DNA from: Haliotis asinina
Lineage: Eukaryota; Mollusca; Gastropoda; Lepetellida; Haliotidae
Reading direction: 5' to 3'
Length of the DNA: 64,000 bases
NCBI RefSeq assembly: GCF_037392515.1
Contig: NC_090280.1
Coordinates: 26,603,118-26,667,117 of the forward strand
Shown: positions 46,946 through 59,117 of the stretch, piece after piece
How positions within the stretch are numbered: the stretch's first letter is position 1
Layout: every line of letters begins with the position of its first letter
Position numbers and translations under genes: made by a program
Notes under the pieces: model-generated
Told to the model about the DNA's origin: nothing
The model's database searches: none
Seen by the model: only the letters and a program-made list of their open reading frames with translations

Positions 46946-47564
46946 ACCATTGGTGATTAATTGAACGAGATATGGTGTTATGGAGTACCTTCCCTGGGCC
47001 TTTTCTGACCTCGTGTAAGACAAAACAAATTTCACCTCATATTGTGGCCTTGGAGAGGCGAGTAAAATGGGTAAAATGGACAGCCAGTCTCGTGGCGCTC
47101 AGCAACACCGGACCTTGCACATCATATTAATCACTGGTTGATGATTACTTCAGTTGGAGTTCTGTCGAATGTTTCGAAAAACAAAACAGCAAACATGTTC
47201 AATTCTACCAAAACATAACAAAATTTGAACAAACATTATATCTAACTGGAATTATCAAGCGTAAAGATAAACGCTTACCAGCAAATTCCAGAATACCTCC
47301 ATACAAGATCACAGCTTTTAGACAAAAAATATGAAAAAACATGATAGGTGTGTTTGCCTCCAGTGTGTTGACTACCAGAAAACACTTCTGATGATTTTTA
47401 AAACTATTTGTCAGTCAGACTTGTCATGAAATATTTCCGTGTTATTAAGGGTCATTTGTGGAGGAAATGGGAAGTGAAAACTGCATATATACACCGTGTT
47501 GTAACCAGTGAGAAACACAGGAGGATATGTTGTACTACTCATATACGTTCTTCTATATACTGGC

Positions 47565-47735
47565 AATCAAGGCGACTTACTGGATTGAGCGGGCAAGCTC
47601 GCTGATTTAGTTGACACGTGACATAGATGCTCATGCTGTTGCTCACTGGTTTATCTGGCCCACACTCGATTATTCACACAACACCGCCTTATAGCTGCAC
47701 TACTGCTAAGTGCGACGTTAAACATCCAGGAAACC
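47565..47735 (+). mobile_element. SINE, second family, diverged
   Basis: 'aggcgacttactggattgag', 'agatgctcatgctgttgctc' and 'taagtgcgacgttaaac' match the 57017-57280 family. Confidence 0.7.
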
Positions 47736-48149
47736 ATGTTTAGTATCATCAGGATCAGTGTCATATAATATCATAAAGTTTGCACATCGGTTTTTAGTTT
47801 CATACCTCAATGCAACGAAAGAAATACACAGTCAATCCTTAAGTGAATGGTGTGTCTTCTTTGTTTTCCAAACAGTGTTTTTCAGTGTTTACGTTTCATC
47901 ATCCGAGCTGCCCGCCCACTACAAAAGAAGATGAAGATGCTAGAAATTAAAGGGTACCAGTTGCAAGGGTACTGGAATGATAAACTCCAGCAGAAAAACT
48001 GAAACACTATTCTTTCACCACGGTGGCCCATGAACCATACCTTCTTTTCAAATATTAAAACCGAAATTATGCTTTTGACATTCCGAGTTATTACTCGCGG
48101 GTTGAAGATACTGCAGTGTAATAATCTTACAGCAATATTACACTAGTGA

Positions 48150-48190
48150 AACGCATGACGTCAAACTGGTTCAAAGTTGTGACGTCACAA
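48150..48190. promoter_or_regulatory. Two TGACGTCA sites
   Basis: TGACGTCA at 48156-48163 and 48180-48187 in a CpG-richer stretch (48060-48370) that also has an inverted repeat. The stretch may be a promoter or part of a transposon end. No transcript start can be fixed. Confidence 0.3.
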
Positions 48191-48312
48191 TGCTAACGTC
48201 GCTGTCGCTATTTGACTAGACCTTGCTTGACTCGCGGAAAGCTGAGAGTCCTTACACTGTAAGCAATTTTGCCGCAGTTTCTGTCAGTTTATGTTGGCGA
48301 GTAATAAACAGA

Positions 48313-48363
48313 ATACTAAACTCGCTTAATAAAAACGGTATTACACGGAAGCGAGTTTAGTAT
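48313..48363. repeat. Hairpin with perfect 15-bp arms
   Basis: ATACTAAACTCGCTT (48313-48327) and its exact inverse (48349-48363), with a 21-base loop. Confidence 0.8.
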
Positions 48364-48385
48364 CTTCTATATACGCATCATTTAG

Positions 48386-48628
48386 CCAACGCTAAAGTAT
48401 TCCTGTTGCGATTCGTTATCATTTGGTGGCTCCTTTAAATTCGAAGGCAAGAAAGCGATATCCCGAGACGAAAAAGCGATAGCACGAAACGAGAAGGCAA
48501 TATCAGTGCGCGAGAAAGCAATAGAACGAGAAAGCCATAAAGTAAGAAAGCGAGAAAGCAATTCAGATCTGTCTGCACATGATCTATTACAGCATCGTTT
48601 CTGCATAGCATTAAGTGGTTTTCAGTAA
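48386..48628 (+). other. Open frame with heptad-like KAI repeats
   Basis: A plus-strand frame without an internal ATG start, open from after TAG 48383-48385 to TAA 48626-48628. It contains KKAISRDEKAIARNEKAI and further EKAIERE units, a repeat of about seven residues rich in Lys/Glu/Arg that could form a coiled coil. It could be an exon, a transposon fragment or a degenerate 21-bp DNA repeat. No family recognised. Confidence 0.25.
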
Positions 48629-49237
48629 TGTTCTTGGAGGGCGTTGTATGACTTAATGTTTAAAGAATATCTAATACGGGTTTACACGTTCCTGTTTGTA
48701 CATATATGCAATGGTCATTTTGTGAAATACAGGAAACATTCATTTCGTGAAGTGACTGAAATACATATTCTATGCCAATAATGGTCTCGGATTATCTTAA
48801 CCAACTTAATGACACCAATCAATGAAATTATGATATTGTGTGGCCACTGTTTCGGAAGTGCCAGGTGAAAGGGAGAGACCTATGACACATAAGGCATTGA
48901 CATGAGTATCTTTCATGTTGATTTCCATCATCATTGGTCAGCACTAAGAGAACGTAGCAAAAGCCACACCCATCATCCTAAAATAATATCATTCTAGCCA
49001 ATCGACAAATATTTGCTATGAATATCAAACGGCATAAACAATGTATTAATTCAATTAAAATTACTCTTAAAGATGTCTTCACGGAACAAAAATTCTTTGC
49101 TATTAAGATTAATTCGTTCTAAGTAAGATTGTATCTTATTTTGAATGTACTATAATACTGTATCTCACTGAGTGTAATAAAGAAAACGGAATAAAAATGA
49201 AAAATAAATTGAGAGCTACACCCTACCACATTAAGTT

Positions 49238-49280
49238 GCGATTTATGCCGCTTTTAGCTATATTCTATCAAAATGGAACT
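49238..49280 (-). mobile_element. SINE 3' scrap
   Basis: 'gatttatgccgcttttagct' only. Confidence 0.5.
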
Positions 49281-49891
49281 TGAGTTTTTTTCGCAACTTC
49301 TTGTATGTCAAAAACATCGCATTCAGGGATTATGTGACACTATAAATGAGCCGTATGCAGCCGATTCTATAATAATTATCAGTTCTCGCTGTCTGGTTAT
49401 AGGTGGAGGAATTAGAAATGAGGTATGGGAACTTGAGAGGCATGTAGAAGTTGGTATTCGGGAATGAGACAACATATTATGGTTGTCAACTTCTTCTTTA
49501 TTGTTTACACAACGTTTCTGGGCAATTCCTTGCCCACTCGTCATGTGGATATTAACTGACAATTATGCAGGATATATATACCAGTAATGTGCATGAAGCC
49601 AGAGTGATGATTAGAAGCATGTACATACAATAAACAGCAGACAATAAGATGAAAGGGAATTAAACATACAAAAACCGGTATGGTGTTATTACAGCAGAAT
49701 AAGTGGTTAAGCGATAGGAGACAATGAGGGTACAACAGGGTGGATGATAATCTACGATACGCAAAGATTAGGATACGATATATAAGGTAGGGATGAAGCT
49801 GTTACAGTCTAATAATAGGCGATTGGTGAAACCTTGAGTCTAAGTAATTTCGTTAGATGGCAACGTCAAACAACGCAGGATGATGGTTTGG

Positions 49892-50120
49892 TTGGTGTGT
49901 TGTTCAACACCGCACTCGGCACTATTCCAGCTATATAATAATTTGTAAATAATTGAGTCTGGACCAGACAATTAAGTGATCAACATCATGAGCACCAATC
50001 TACGTAATTGGGATACGACGACGTGTCAACCAAGTCAGCGAGTCTGACCACCCGATCTCGTTAGTCACCGTTTACGGCAAGCATGAGTTGCTGAAGACCA
50101 ATCTTCGCCCGCATCTTCGA
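49892..50120 (-). mobile_element. SINE, second family
   Basis: Inverted: 'caacaccgcactcggcacta', 'gagtctggaccagacaatta', 'catcatgagcaccaatctac' and 'ccacccgatctcgttagtc'. Confidence 0.75.
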
Positions 50121-50259
50121 GGGGCAGACAAGAGGAGAGATAAGTCTAACTCTAAGTCTAAGCCTCCCTAACTGAAGATTACAATGGTACAGTTGGATGT
50201 TTACGACAGGTATAATGTACAGGTGACATGAAGGATACTGCACAAATAGATGCATGCTT

Positions 50260-51840
50260 TAGATATAAAATCAACAAATGAGGAACATTATTTTGCACCA
50301 GATATCAAAAGCAATGTCAGCAACACATTCCGGAAAGCCACCAAGTAGAAATGTAATCATAGTGTCATAATCGTTTGCCTACGAAACCACAAAGCAATCT
50401 ACATCGAGTATATCAATGACACTTCCATACAGTTCATATATTTCTTTCATATTCATACGGCAAGACACGAATACATGCTTAATGATATCATAAGCAACAG
50501 TACCACAGCAGCATTCCTTTGCTTGAAGCTTATTTTATGCAAGTGAAACAATACGAGACAGCTGCTTTACATAGATAAAGTTGGGGTAACAGCCACAGTT
50601 TATTATGTTCACATCTGATAGGGCCATTCGTCACACCACACGGCTGGTAAGGAGGGACATATCCATACAGTGCACTTTCTCCAACACAGTGCTAGTCCAC
50701 TTAGATTAATTTACTGAGTACGTTGCCATTAGCATCACGTTCAGAAACGTCACTAGAGAGACTGTACTTTTCAACCTTCTGGACAATATTGAAGCATGGT
50801 GAATAGGAACATCTTTTAGCGCACGCTCACACTTAAAGTGAACAAGTCTGCCGATAAACACATGTTTAAAATAGTAGCAGCAACATGCTCTACAGAGTTT
50901 GCCCATAAGAAGAAGAGATTAAGAGTCAATATGGGATTGTATACTGATAAGAATTATGCTGTCAGCATAACTTCATTCGGGGTATTCTTGGGAATGCCTT
51001 GAAGCTTTACAACGTTTACATTAACCAGTTTCTCACAGACTTCTCACAAACAAATTCGTCTCCCACTACAAGAGAAGAGCACGCCCGCAAGTACTCTGTT
51101 GGCGAGGAGTATGAAGACATGACTGTTGTTTCACGACGATGTTCCTCGGTGTCATACGGTTTCGGCATAACCTCAGGCCACAGTCATTTGCCTTTCTCCA
51201 ATTAAACTTTTCACCACCATAAATTTTATAGCTGTTTTGTATATCCATGAACATCATGAGAAGAAGGTGGTCTGACACTGAATAGGTTATATTAGTGTCC
51301 GTCAGGTATCCTGTTACACAGTGAAGGTCCTCTGACGGGGACAATAGAACATAGCTGTCTCACTGTCAGGGCTCTGCGTAGACTTGCAACATGCTTCTTC
51401 ATGGGCGCAATGTGTGTTCTCAAGTCGGTGTTAAAGTCTCCCATTAGTATAGTTTGACCGGCTTGAGAGCAGATATCATACAGTTCCATGATGTTGAGTC
51501 TAAAACATTTGATGAAGGTAGATGAGCAACAATTATATATACTTCACTGTCACATGATTTTAGTCAAACACAAAGTGAACGTTCATATCCACCTTTGTGA
51601 GTTACTGATATCTTATAGTTCATGTGTTTTCTGACAAGCATTAGAACTCCTCCACATCCCCTTTGACCTGTTGATACCTCTGTAGAGTTTCTCAAGCAAT
51701 TCTCAACTTACTTGACTCGTCAAGCCAAGTTTCACAAATGACGTCATAATGGCCAACCTTCTGGTTCAAAGTGTCTACACCGTTACCAAGACCACGTATG
51801 TTCCACGTACCAAAGATTGTGAGATGCATTATTAAGGACC
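50260..51840 (-). mobile_element. LINE fragment: endonuclease and linker region
   Basis: On the minus strand the region at about 51835 codes TIFGTWNIRGLGN, the start of an apurinic-type LINE endonuclease. HYDVICETWLDE follows, then ILMGDFNTDL at about 51440, then SVSDHLLL (SDH motif) at about 51270. Below 51000 a coherent but stop-broken stretch (for example ELYGSVIDILDVDCF) fits the region between endonuclease and reverse transcriptase. The RT itself is absent. There are several stops and frame changes, so it is dead. Confidence 0.7.
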
Positions 51841-52371
51841 ACTAAGAGTAGAGCCATTAGTGATGTGGCTTGGTTACTCTCTAACATGAGTTTTCTTTAT
51901 CATTTCGTGTGCTGACATCTTGTGAGTACCAGTATTGCTTCGGCACCCACTCGCGACAAAGTACATCCTCAGGCCTGAAAGTCTCTTCTGGTTGACGTTG
52001 CTTCTAGTTTAGCAAATAAATGGATCCAGGATTTGGATGGCATACTAAATACTGAAAATATTACATACATGCGACATTTTCAATTTCAAAGTATTTCTAG
52101 CGGCAAGACCGACATGAATATTGACGATTCCACCAGTTGACAACATACAGCCGTGGGACGAACCCGATCTTGACTAGATCTACGTTTTGAATAGACTACT
52201 GCATACTGGTATGCAAGCCACTTGCCTACAATATACTCTTCAAACAAAGTAGGGGAACCCGAACTGTGAAGTCTGGTAAAAGGAAAACCCATGGGGGAAC
52301 ATTATAATGACATTCATCTTTCGTATGCAGCATCATTTCACATTATCACCACACGCAAACACAGTGCATGG

Positions 52372-52538
52372 TCAGCACGTGCACAAGTGGTGCACGAGCT
52401 TCGAACACGTGCATGGGGTGTCATTATGAATCTTGACGTTTCTCAGGCTGGTCGATAAATCACTGTAGACCATTTTCCGATACTTTTCTTGCATCTGTGC
52501 ATGGTCAGGGTTTTCAGAGTCAAATCCCACACTACTGA
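52372..52538 (-). CDS. Possible terminal exon, unknown gene
   Basis: An excellent acceptor (ACATTTTTCAG) starts a phase-1 frame. It codes SVGFDSENPDHAQMQEKYRK, then MVYSDLSTSLRN, and ends at TGA 52372-52374. It is polar, with a tyrosine motif VYSDL. No partner exon was found upstream within 1 kb. It could be the tail exon of a second membrane protein, or chance. Confidence 0.3.
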
Positions 52539-52599
52539 CTGAAAAATGTAAACGTAAAAGTTTCATGTCATATTCCAATGTTCGATCAATGTGTTACGT

Positions 52600-54240
52600 C
52601 TGTCTTCCGGTGCTACAGTCAGTATACATCGGAAAACGTTGAAATAGTTACGTTCGAGGTTCACGAGTTTATTAGGTTTATTAGTTTATTATTTCAGCTT
52701 TATTTCATAAAATGCACCTTCTGATAACATTTATCCGAAAAGTTTTCAGAATGGTAATAACGTATACCGTTACGGAAGTCGACAAGTTCGATCTCACTAT
52801 TGTAATGTAGAGAAGTACCCTAAATTCGTTAGTGTATGTTTTCGGAGCAAGTCGATAGAGACTCTATATATAGAGACCCGGTGCATTAAACACCAGTTTT
52901 ATTACACTTTCAGTTTCGATGCACGTGTAATCTGCAATATATACATAAAATGTTAAATGATAAAGACCCTGTAACCTCCTTCACAGCTGATAATAGATAT
53001 AATAAAGAAATATAGATGCAATAAATTCTGACAAATCCTTGCTGTATCGCTCTCTCCACCTGTCAGTACTAGCGAAGAAGAAATTACTTCATTGCATTCT
53101 AGTAGTAATATGTAAAAGTGTGATCAGTCCCAAAGAAAGACCACCAATCAAATCTAGAAACCAGTACACAACAATTAGAGCAAATGTTTTATTTGCATAC
53201 AAACTGTTTATGATAAAATAATGAATACGCTGTGTACACCAATATCATGACGGCTATGGCTTGCATGTGTATTAACTGGATGGACTGGTTTAAGCCAAAA
53301 AAACATGATTGCTCTCTAATAACATATGGCGACTGCAATTTGGAAACATTTACCATCTAAACAAGTGGCATTAATCGAACAGAGGAATACAATAGACCTT
53401 AAGACATCAGGTACAATTTGTTTCAGTTCACACCCTAAACATGTTACACCCCTCGGGTTCAGAACTTGCCTATATTTTAACCTTAACCATGAACTTTCAA
53501 CTTAATTACAAAGGCATAAATGATAGTTACACAAGAGATTAATTCTGGTGCTTATGGCATATTTATCATTACTTGAGTAGTGGATATGCATCAAGGTAAT
53601 GCTAAGTTGCATTATAACTTCTTTTGTAATTGTAATCCTTTAGTCAAGGCAGACACAATGGTCTCTCAAAGGTACCATGGTCAACTTATTTACTACTGTT
53701 ATGGTTTATAATGAATTCATAAACAGTAACGCTGATATTTCAAGATAATAACATTACATGTCAGGAAACTATACATTCAGATTCCTAAAAGGAACATCGT
53801 TATTCAATTCTGTAGGCACACTTACTGAAAAGTGTTATAATTCATTCAATCTAACAAATATTAAGAGTAAAGTTTTGATCAAATGCATGAACAAAATGGA
53901 ACTGACAATCCTTCATGTTCTTTACATGTATCAAACCTACTTACAACAACTGCAATTCCTGGTTTTTGTCTAATAACAAATTACTGGCAAGGTCATAAAC
54001 AGCGACATGTCCGCGAAATCCGCCTTTCTATCAGTTATTGTTTATAGACTATCTTAGACTTTCCACATGAATGCAATATATAACCATAATGTAAATATGA
54101 TCCTGACAATAAAACCTAATTGTAGAAATTACAAAAACTGTTCACAAACTGTTGAATGGTGAATTGGCTACCAGCAAATATGTTGATTACTAAGGGCTTG
54201 TCCATGTGACCCCTTTGTATTTGTCTTAGACTTGCGACAT
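52600..54240. other. No gene recognised
   Basis: AT-rich sequence with short frames only. I saw no repeat family in it. Confidence 0.4.
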
Positions 54241-54244
54241 CTTT

Positions 54245-57200
54245 AGTCAATTTTCAGAAGGTCATACAGAGGCTTGGCACGACGTGCAAAGTCGGGGATG
54301 TATTTCCTATAGTAACCCAAGAATTATAGTAACTGCCTTCCATCTCCAACAGTACGTTGTTCCTTACTCTTCAGCTTCAGGACTGTTTCTTTGTTTGCAG
54401 GATCCATTCTGTATCCATCAGCAGAGACCAGATGTCCAAGGTAACGGACTTCCTTTTTGAAGAATTCACATTTCCGTCGTTTTAGCTTTATACCGTTTGA
54501 GGCTAGTCTCTTCAACACTGATCTGAGATGCTGTATATGGTCTTCAGAACTTCTGCTGAACACCAAAATATCACCTAAGTAGGGTAGACATATTTCGTCC
54601 CTCAGGTCGTCAAGGCACTCTTCCATGAAGCGCTGAAAACACCCTGATGCTTGGGCTATACCAAAAGGTATTCACTTCCACTCGCATAAACCCCAAGGTA
54701 TAATGAATGCTGTCAAATGACGATCATTTTCCCGAACATAACCCTGGCGGTATGCTTTTCCTTGATCTAGAAGGGTGAACCATTCATTTCCTCTCAGAGT
54801 ATTGAGGGAATCTTGAATCCTGGGTATTGGTTACCTGCCAACGAAACTTTGACGATTAATCTGCCTGTAATCTAAGCGTAGGCTACCATCCCGTTTGCGC
54901 ACACACACCACTGGACTGGAATAATCAGAAGATGAAATCTTTGAAATCCACCCTTTTCTGATCAAATCAGTTACATAGTCTTTCACTTCCTTGTGTAGAA
55001 GTGGTGGAATTGACATTATGTTTTCTTCACAGTGGTATTGTCTTTCAGATTAATCTCTAACTTCAGGTCAGGAACATTTCCAACATCATCATCTGATTTT
55101 GAAAATGCCCTACACTTTTCTCGGAGACCACTCCCGACTTGCTCCTGCTGACTCCCATCTGAGTGGTCTAGACTGACTGGTGGATCCCACGATTCTGTTT
55201 CCCTAACTGATGACACTGAACACTGTTGAACCTAATCCAGATGTTCATCTCTGGGTATCAGGGCACTACAGACTGTATGGGCTGTATTTCTCCCAGTGTA
55301 GTTCTCTGTAAATAATTACATCCTTATCACTTAGGCTGCTCAATACAATATTCACATTACCAGCTAATGTCTTGGCAACAAGACTAAAGTTTCACAAAAT
55401 TCCCATGAATCTTGTAATGACTCAGGATATGGTACAAACAGTCCTTGATCAGTCACCTCGCACAATCTAACTCTACATTTCAAAATGATAGTACTTCTCT
55501 TTGGCACAATAACATTCTTTTTACCAGTCTTAATTGAACACAGTGGTGAATAATCCCTCTTTAACAACTGTACAACTGTGGATGCACCTACGGCTGTAAC
55601 GCAAGGAATGGTAGACGTGACCATTTCAACCGAGTCAGATTGTCTAACATCTGAGAGATAAACCTTAATTACATTAAATCCAATCAGTGGTTGTGTCACA
55701 TCATCTGTAACTAGAAAGGTTATTGTTGTTACTAAGTCCTGATACGTTCTGATCACAATTGACTAGATCAGATATAGGTTTAACCGGAATGTTTGGAAAA
55801 TTGTCCTTGAGCCACGAGGCTAACCTGTTCACTCGCGTCCCATAGGACTTTTGTAGGGGAGTCATTGAGGAAAACGTCCATCTCACAAACTTGACCTACA
55901 AGGTCAACCATGGTTTTCCTTTGCTTAGGTGACAGAAAGTGCTCATCCCCTTGCAACTTCTCAGAACTCTTCCGTGCGAGGTCGAGTTCTGGGATCTGTC
56001 CTCAAAGCACCTAGATGCAACTTCCCTGATTCCTTTACAAACGTTCTTGTGTTGGTTCCAGTGTCTCTCGTGGCACTTGGTGGAGCAGTAAGAGGTAGTA
56101 TGACAACCTGAACAAACAGACAACTTCTGTTTCGCTGCCTGTGCGCATGCTACACAACGTGGGATCTCGTCTTGTGCCGGCTGGGTCACTTCAGGTCCCT
56201 GATCTGAAGTGACCTTCGTCCGTTTCCCTGTCCGGCTCTGCAACCAATGGCGGCTGTCACACTCATAGCAGTGACTACATTTATCCCCTTCCTGGCATTT
56301 GGGACACCACCTCGGCCGACGTTTAGTTGACAAGTCTCCTGCATTCCCCAGTCTCAGCTTTTCCCTTAAAGCGGCTATTTCTACTCTTAACTTTTCAATT
56401 TCATCATCACAGGCATCACTGGAGGAGGTTTGGAGCTTGCTCACCTTGCCGTTATTTGTTTTCTTGGATGTCTTGTGACTTCTTTCGTTTCTGTCAACTA
56501 TCAATTTTCCAAGTCTCTCAATAAGTTCCTCATCAGTGGCTTCCTCCTTGCACTCGGTAAAACGCTTCATCTCCATGTGAACTGCTTCATCTGTGAATCC
56601 GGAGATTAAAGACTGGATGAACATTCCTTGCACAAGGGGATTTCCACTATGGGCGTGATTACTGGCAGCCACAGTTGCCCTCTCCAAGGCCCTCAACAGG
56701 TAAGTCTGGGGATCGTCATTTGGTTTCTGCACTAATCGTCCTAATTCTGCATGCAAATCGGAAATGCTACTATCCTTGTAGTGGGAGCTGAGAATGCATT
56801 GTAGGTTGGCAAGCGTCATATCACCACGTCCATCAAGGTAGTATCTCAGGGAGCTGGTGTGTTCTACTACCCGGATAATCCCATCGATCACCTCCCTTTC
56901 AGTATAGCCCTTCTCAAGGCCTGCTGTGATCTGTCTCAGGGGACTGGTGAAACTTAAACTTGTTCCTTTTTCTAAAATTTGCCCTCCCACAATCTTGAAA
57001 TCTCTTCATCATATGGGACCCGTGAAGGTCCCGGGGTAGAATAGTCCTTCAGGAACCCATGCTTGCCATAAAAGGCGACTCAGCTTGTCGTAAGAGGCGA
57101 CTAACGGGATCGGCTGGTCATACTCGCTGACTTGGTTGACACATGTCATCGGTTCCCAATTGCGCAGATCGATGCTCATGTTGTTGATCACTGGATTGTC

Positions 57201-57480
57201 TGGTCCAGACTCGATTATTTACCGACCGCCGCCATATAGCTGGAATATTGCTGAGTGCGGCGTAAAACTAAACTCACTCACTCTTCATCATATGGTCCTA
57301 CTGTGTCGTGGTCATCTTTCTGTGGTGGTACAGTGCTCTGACTCACTTAAGCTTGGAATTTCGAAGCCTATTCTAGGATCCTACAACCCACAGCTCTGCC
57401 TTTGTCTTCTTCCTTAATCGCATTCGCGAAGTCTTTCAGTCCTGCATTCTGACCCAGTATGGCGAGGCTCCTGAAGTGGC
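54245..57480 (-). mobile_element. Ty3/gypsy-like LTR retrotransposon fossil
   Basis: Minus-strand fossil of a Ty3/gypsy (Metaviridae) element. Recognised parts are a Gag-like region at about 57400-55900, a spacer/protease-like region at about 55760-55360, and a reverse-transcriptase region at about 55016-54245. The Gag-like region has a helical capsid-like part, a short coiled coil, one Cys-rich knot and a MYND-type zinc finger. The element is broken, with roughly five or more breaks. No LTR was recognised. A SINE (57017-57280) sits in its 5' part, so it is older than that SINE. Confidence 0.75.
57017..57280 (+). mobile_element. SINE, second family, with target-site duplication
   Basis: A nearly complete copy: 'gtagaatagtccttcaggaa', 'gactaacgggatcggctggt', 'gatcgatgctcatgttgttg', 'ccgccgccatatagctggaa' and 'gagtgcggcgtaaaac', then an ACTC tail. 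It is flanked by the 15-bp direct repeat CTCTTCATCATATGG at 57002-57016 and 57281-57295. It is inserted into the Ty3/gypsy fossil and is the reference copy for this family here. Confidence 0.9.
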
Positions 57481-57489
57481 ATGTGTGTG

Positions 57490-58270
57490 ACACAATTAGT
57501 ACATTACATGGTACATGGTATGCATTATTACTGAAGTACAATCTGTTTCAACAGCATGTTGAACTAATCTTTGCACAATACTTTCAATGTTTGTCTAGGG
57601 GTATTATTTGCTCAAGGAAAGTTACAGTAATTCTACACAATGAAACAGGACAACTTCAACTTGCATAGGGGTTTGGAGTTTTTATTATTATTCGTTTTTA
57701 GTTGTTCTTGAGTTGGTCTTTTGTTCACTGGCTTCTACATCAGCTGTTTCTTTATACAGGAAAGAGCTACAGGAGTTTTTATATTGCTCCAAAACAACTA
57801 CATCTAAAACTCATCTGCAACCAACATCTACAATACAACTCTCTCTCAGTCTCTGTCCCAAGTTCATTTCAGCCTCTGTGTTTGTTTAGTATATCGAAAT
57901 GAATGCCTAACAAAGAGCATCCTTATATAGTTTTTCCCATTCGTATCAATATTTTGCCGGCACTGTGGTCTTTCACAGCACCTCTTCGAAAAAGGTAACG
58001 AACAGAGGTGACCGTGCTTAGAGGTGTTCACAAGATCAGCACGACGACAGTACTCTATGCCCTTTTTGCTTGCCAAATAGAATTGCTCAGGAAATGTACA
58101 TCCGTGTCGTTTACACATTTGGATAATCACCAAAACTCAGTTTGTCAGTTTCCAGTACATAACCACAACAACGCTTTATTCACAATATTGCGCTTCGCGT
58201 CACTTTCAAACTCGATGGCGTATTAAACAGAGAATACTGCACGAGGTCTCATTGCAAACGAAATATACAA
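57490..58270. other. No gene recognised
   Basis: Short frames without domains or splice borders. Confidence 0.4.
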
Positions 58271-58280
58271 AACGAGTATG

Positions 58281-58307
58281 CTTCCTATGGTATGATACCA
58301 TAGGAAG
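58281..58307. repeat. Near-perfect 27-bp palindrome
   Basis: 13-bp arms CTTCCTATGGTAT and their exact inverse around a single central base. It could extrude a cruciform or bind a dimeric factor. Confidence 0.85.
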
Positions 58308-58449
58308 TTCACGAGTTTCGTATAATTCCTATGTACCCACGTTTTACTTGCATTAAAATGACAAAATATCGCATAGTCATTTTCATGGTTTCAAACCGAA
58401 ACCGGTTTCAGAAACACATTCCGGCAGAATGTTGTACTGCTGTTCACTC

Positions 58450-58800
58450 TTAGCATGACGTCACAGTGTGGCATGACGTCACACCCCTTGATGACCGATG
58501 TCGCGATGCATGTCAGTTGTTATTGCCTCGAATAGTCTCCTACACTAAACTACTCGTAGCACCCCGGGGTTTTTTTTGGGGTGGTGGTGGTGGGGTGGTG
58601 GGTGGGGTGGGGTGCAGTTGTGTCGTCGGTTATCCAGTCAAATCGTTAGAATCTCAGGTCAAATCGTTACGACACAGGTCAACGTGATACGACACACGTG
58701 TGATTATTATGCAACTACCCATACGTTGACAACATGGGTAATAATACGCACTACTGAAATATAAACACACCGAGCGGACTCTCGAGTGTGACGTCACACC
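58450..58800 (+). promoter_or_regulatory. Candidate upstream region of the secreted-protein gene
   Basis: TGACGTCA occurs at 58456-58463, 58474-58481 and 58789-58796, the last about 320 bases before the start codon at 59118. A G-rich tract lies between them. These are the CREB/ATF consensus octamers. Promoter function is inferred only from position. Confidence 0.3.
58567..58613 (+). other. G-rich tract with quadruplex pattern
   Basis: Plus-strand runs of GGGG and GGG separated by 1-7 bases over about 45 bp satisfy the usual G-quadruplex pattern. Confidence 0.6.
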
Positions 58801-59117
58801 TAAAAATGTATTATGGACACGAGTGGGCAGGGCTAAAGTGGTTTTCGTTTCGGTGCATAATTATAATTTTTAGGACATTTTTTCATAAATGGATGGTGCA
58901 AATGTGGTATATATTCATGTCTGAATGACATTATATAACAAAGATTGATAGTGTTTAACTTTTTAAAAAATCCTTTAAACAAAGATTTGCTTCATCTTCT
59001 TGGGGGATTTGTAATGAGTAATGTCTGGCGGCATATAATGACGCGAAAACAAAGACACAAAGGGGACGCAACTCCTGCGCCCGGAACGCTTCCTTACAGA
59101 CGCTGTGCTGTATAAAC

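Noticed and set aside
47279-47302. Minus-strand ATG with MEVFWNLL and a good donor, as leader exon of the ITIM receptor
   Set aside because: It ends in phase 0 while the Ig1 exon needs phase 1, and no linking exon was found.
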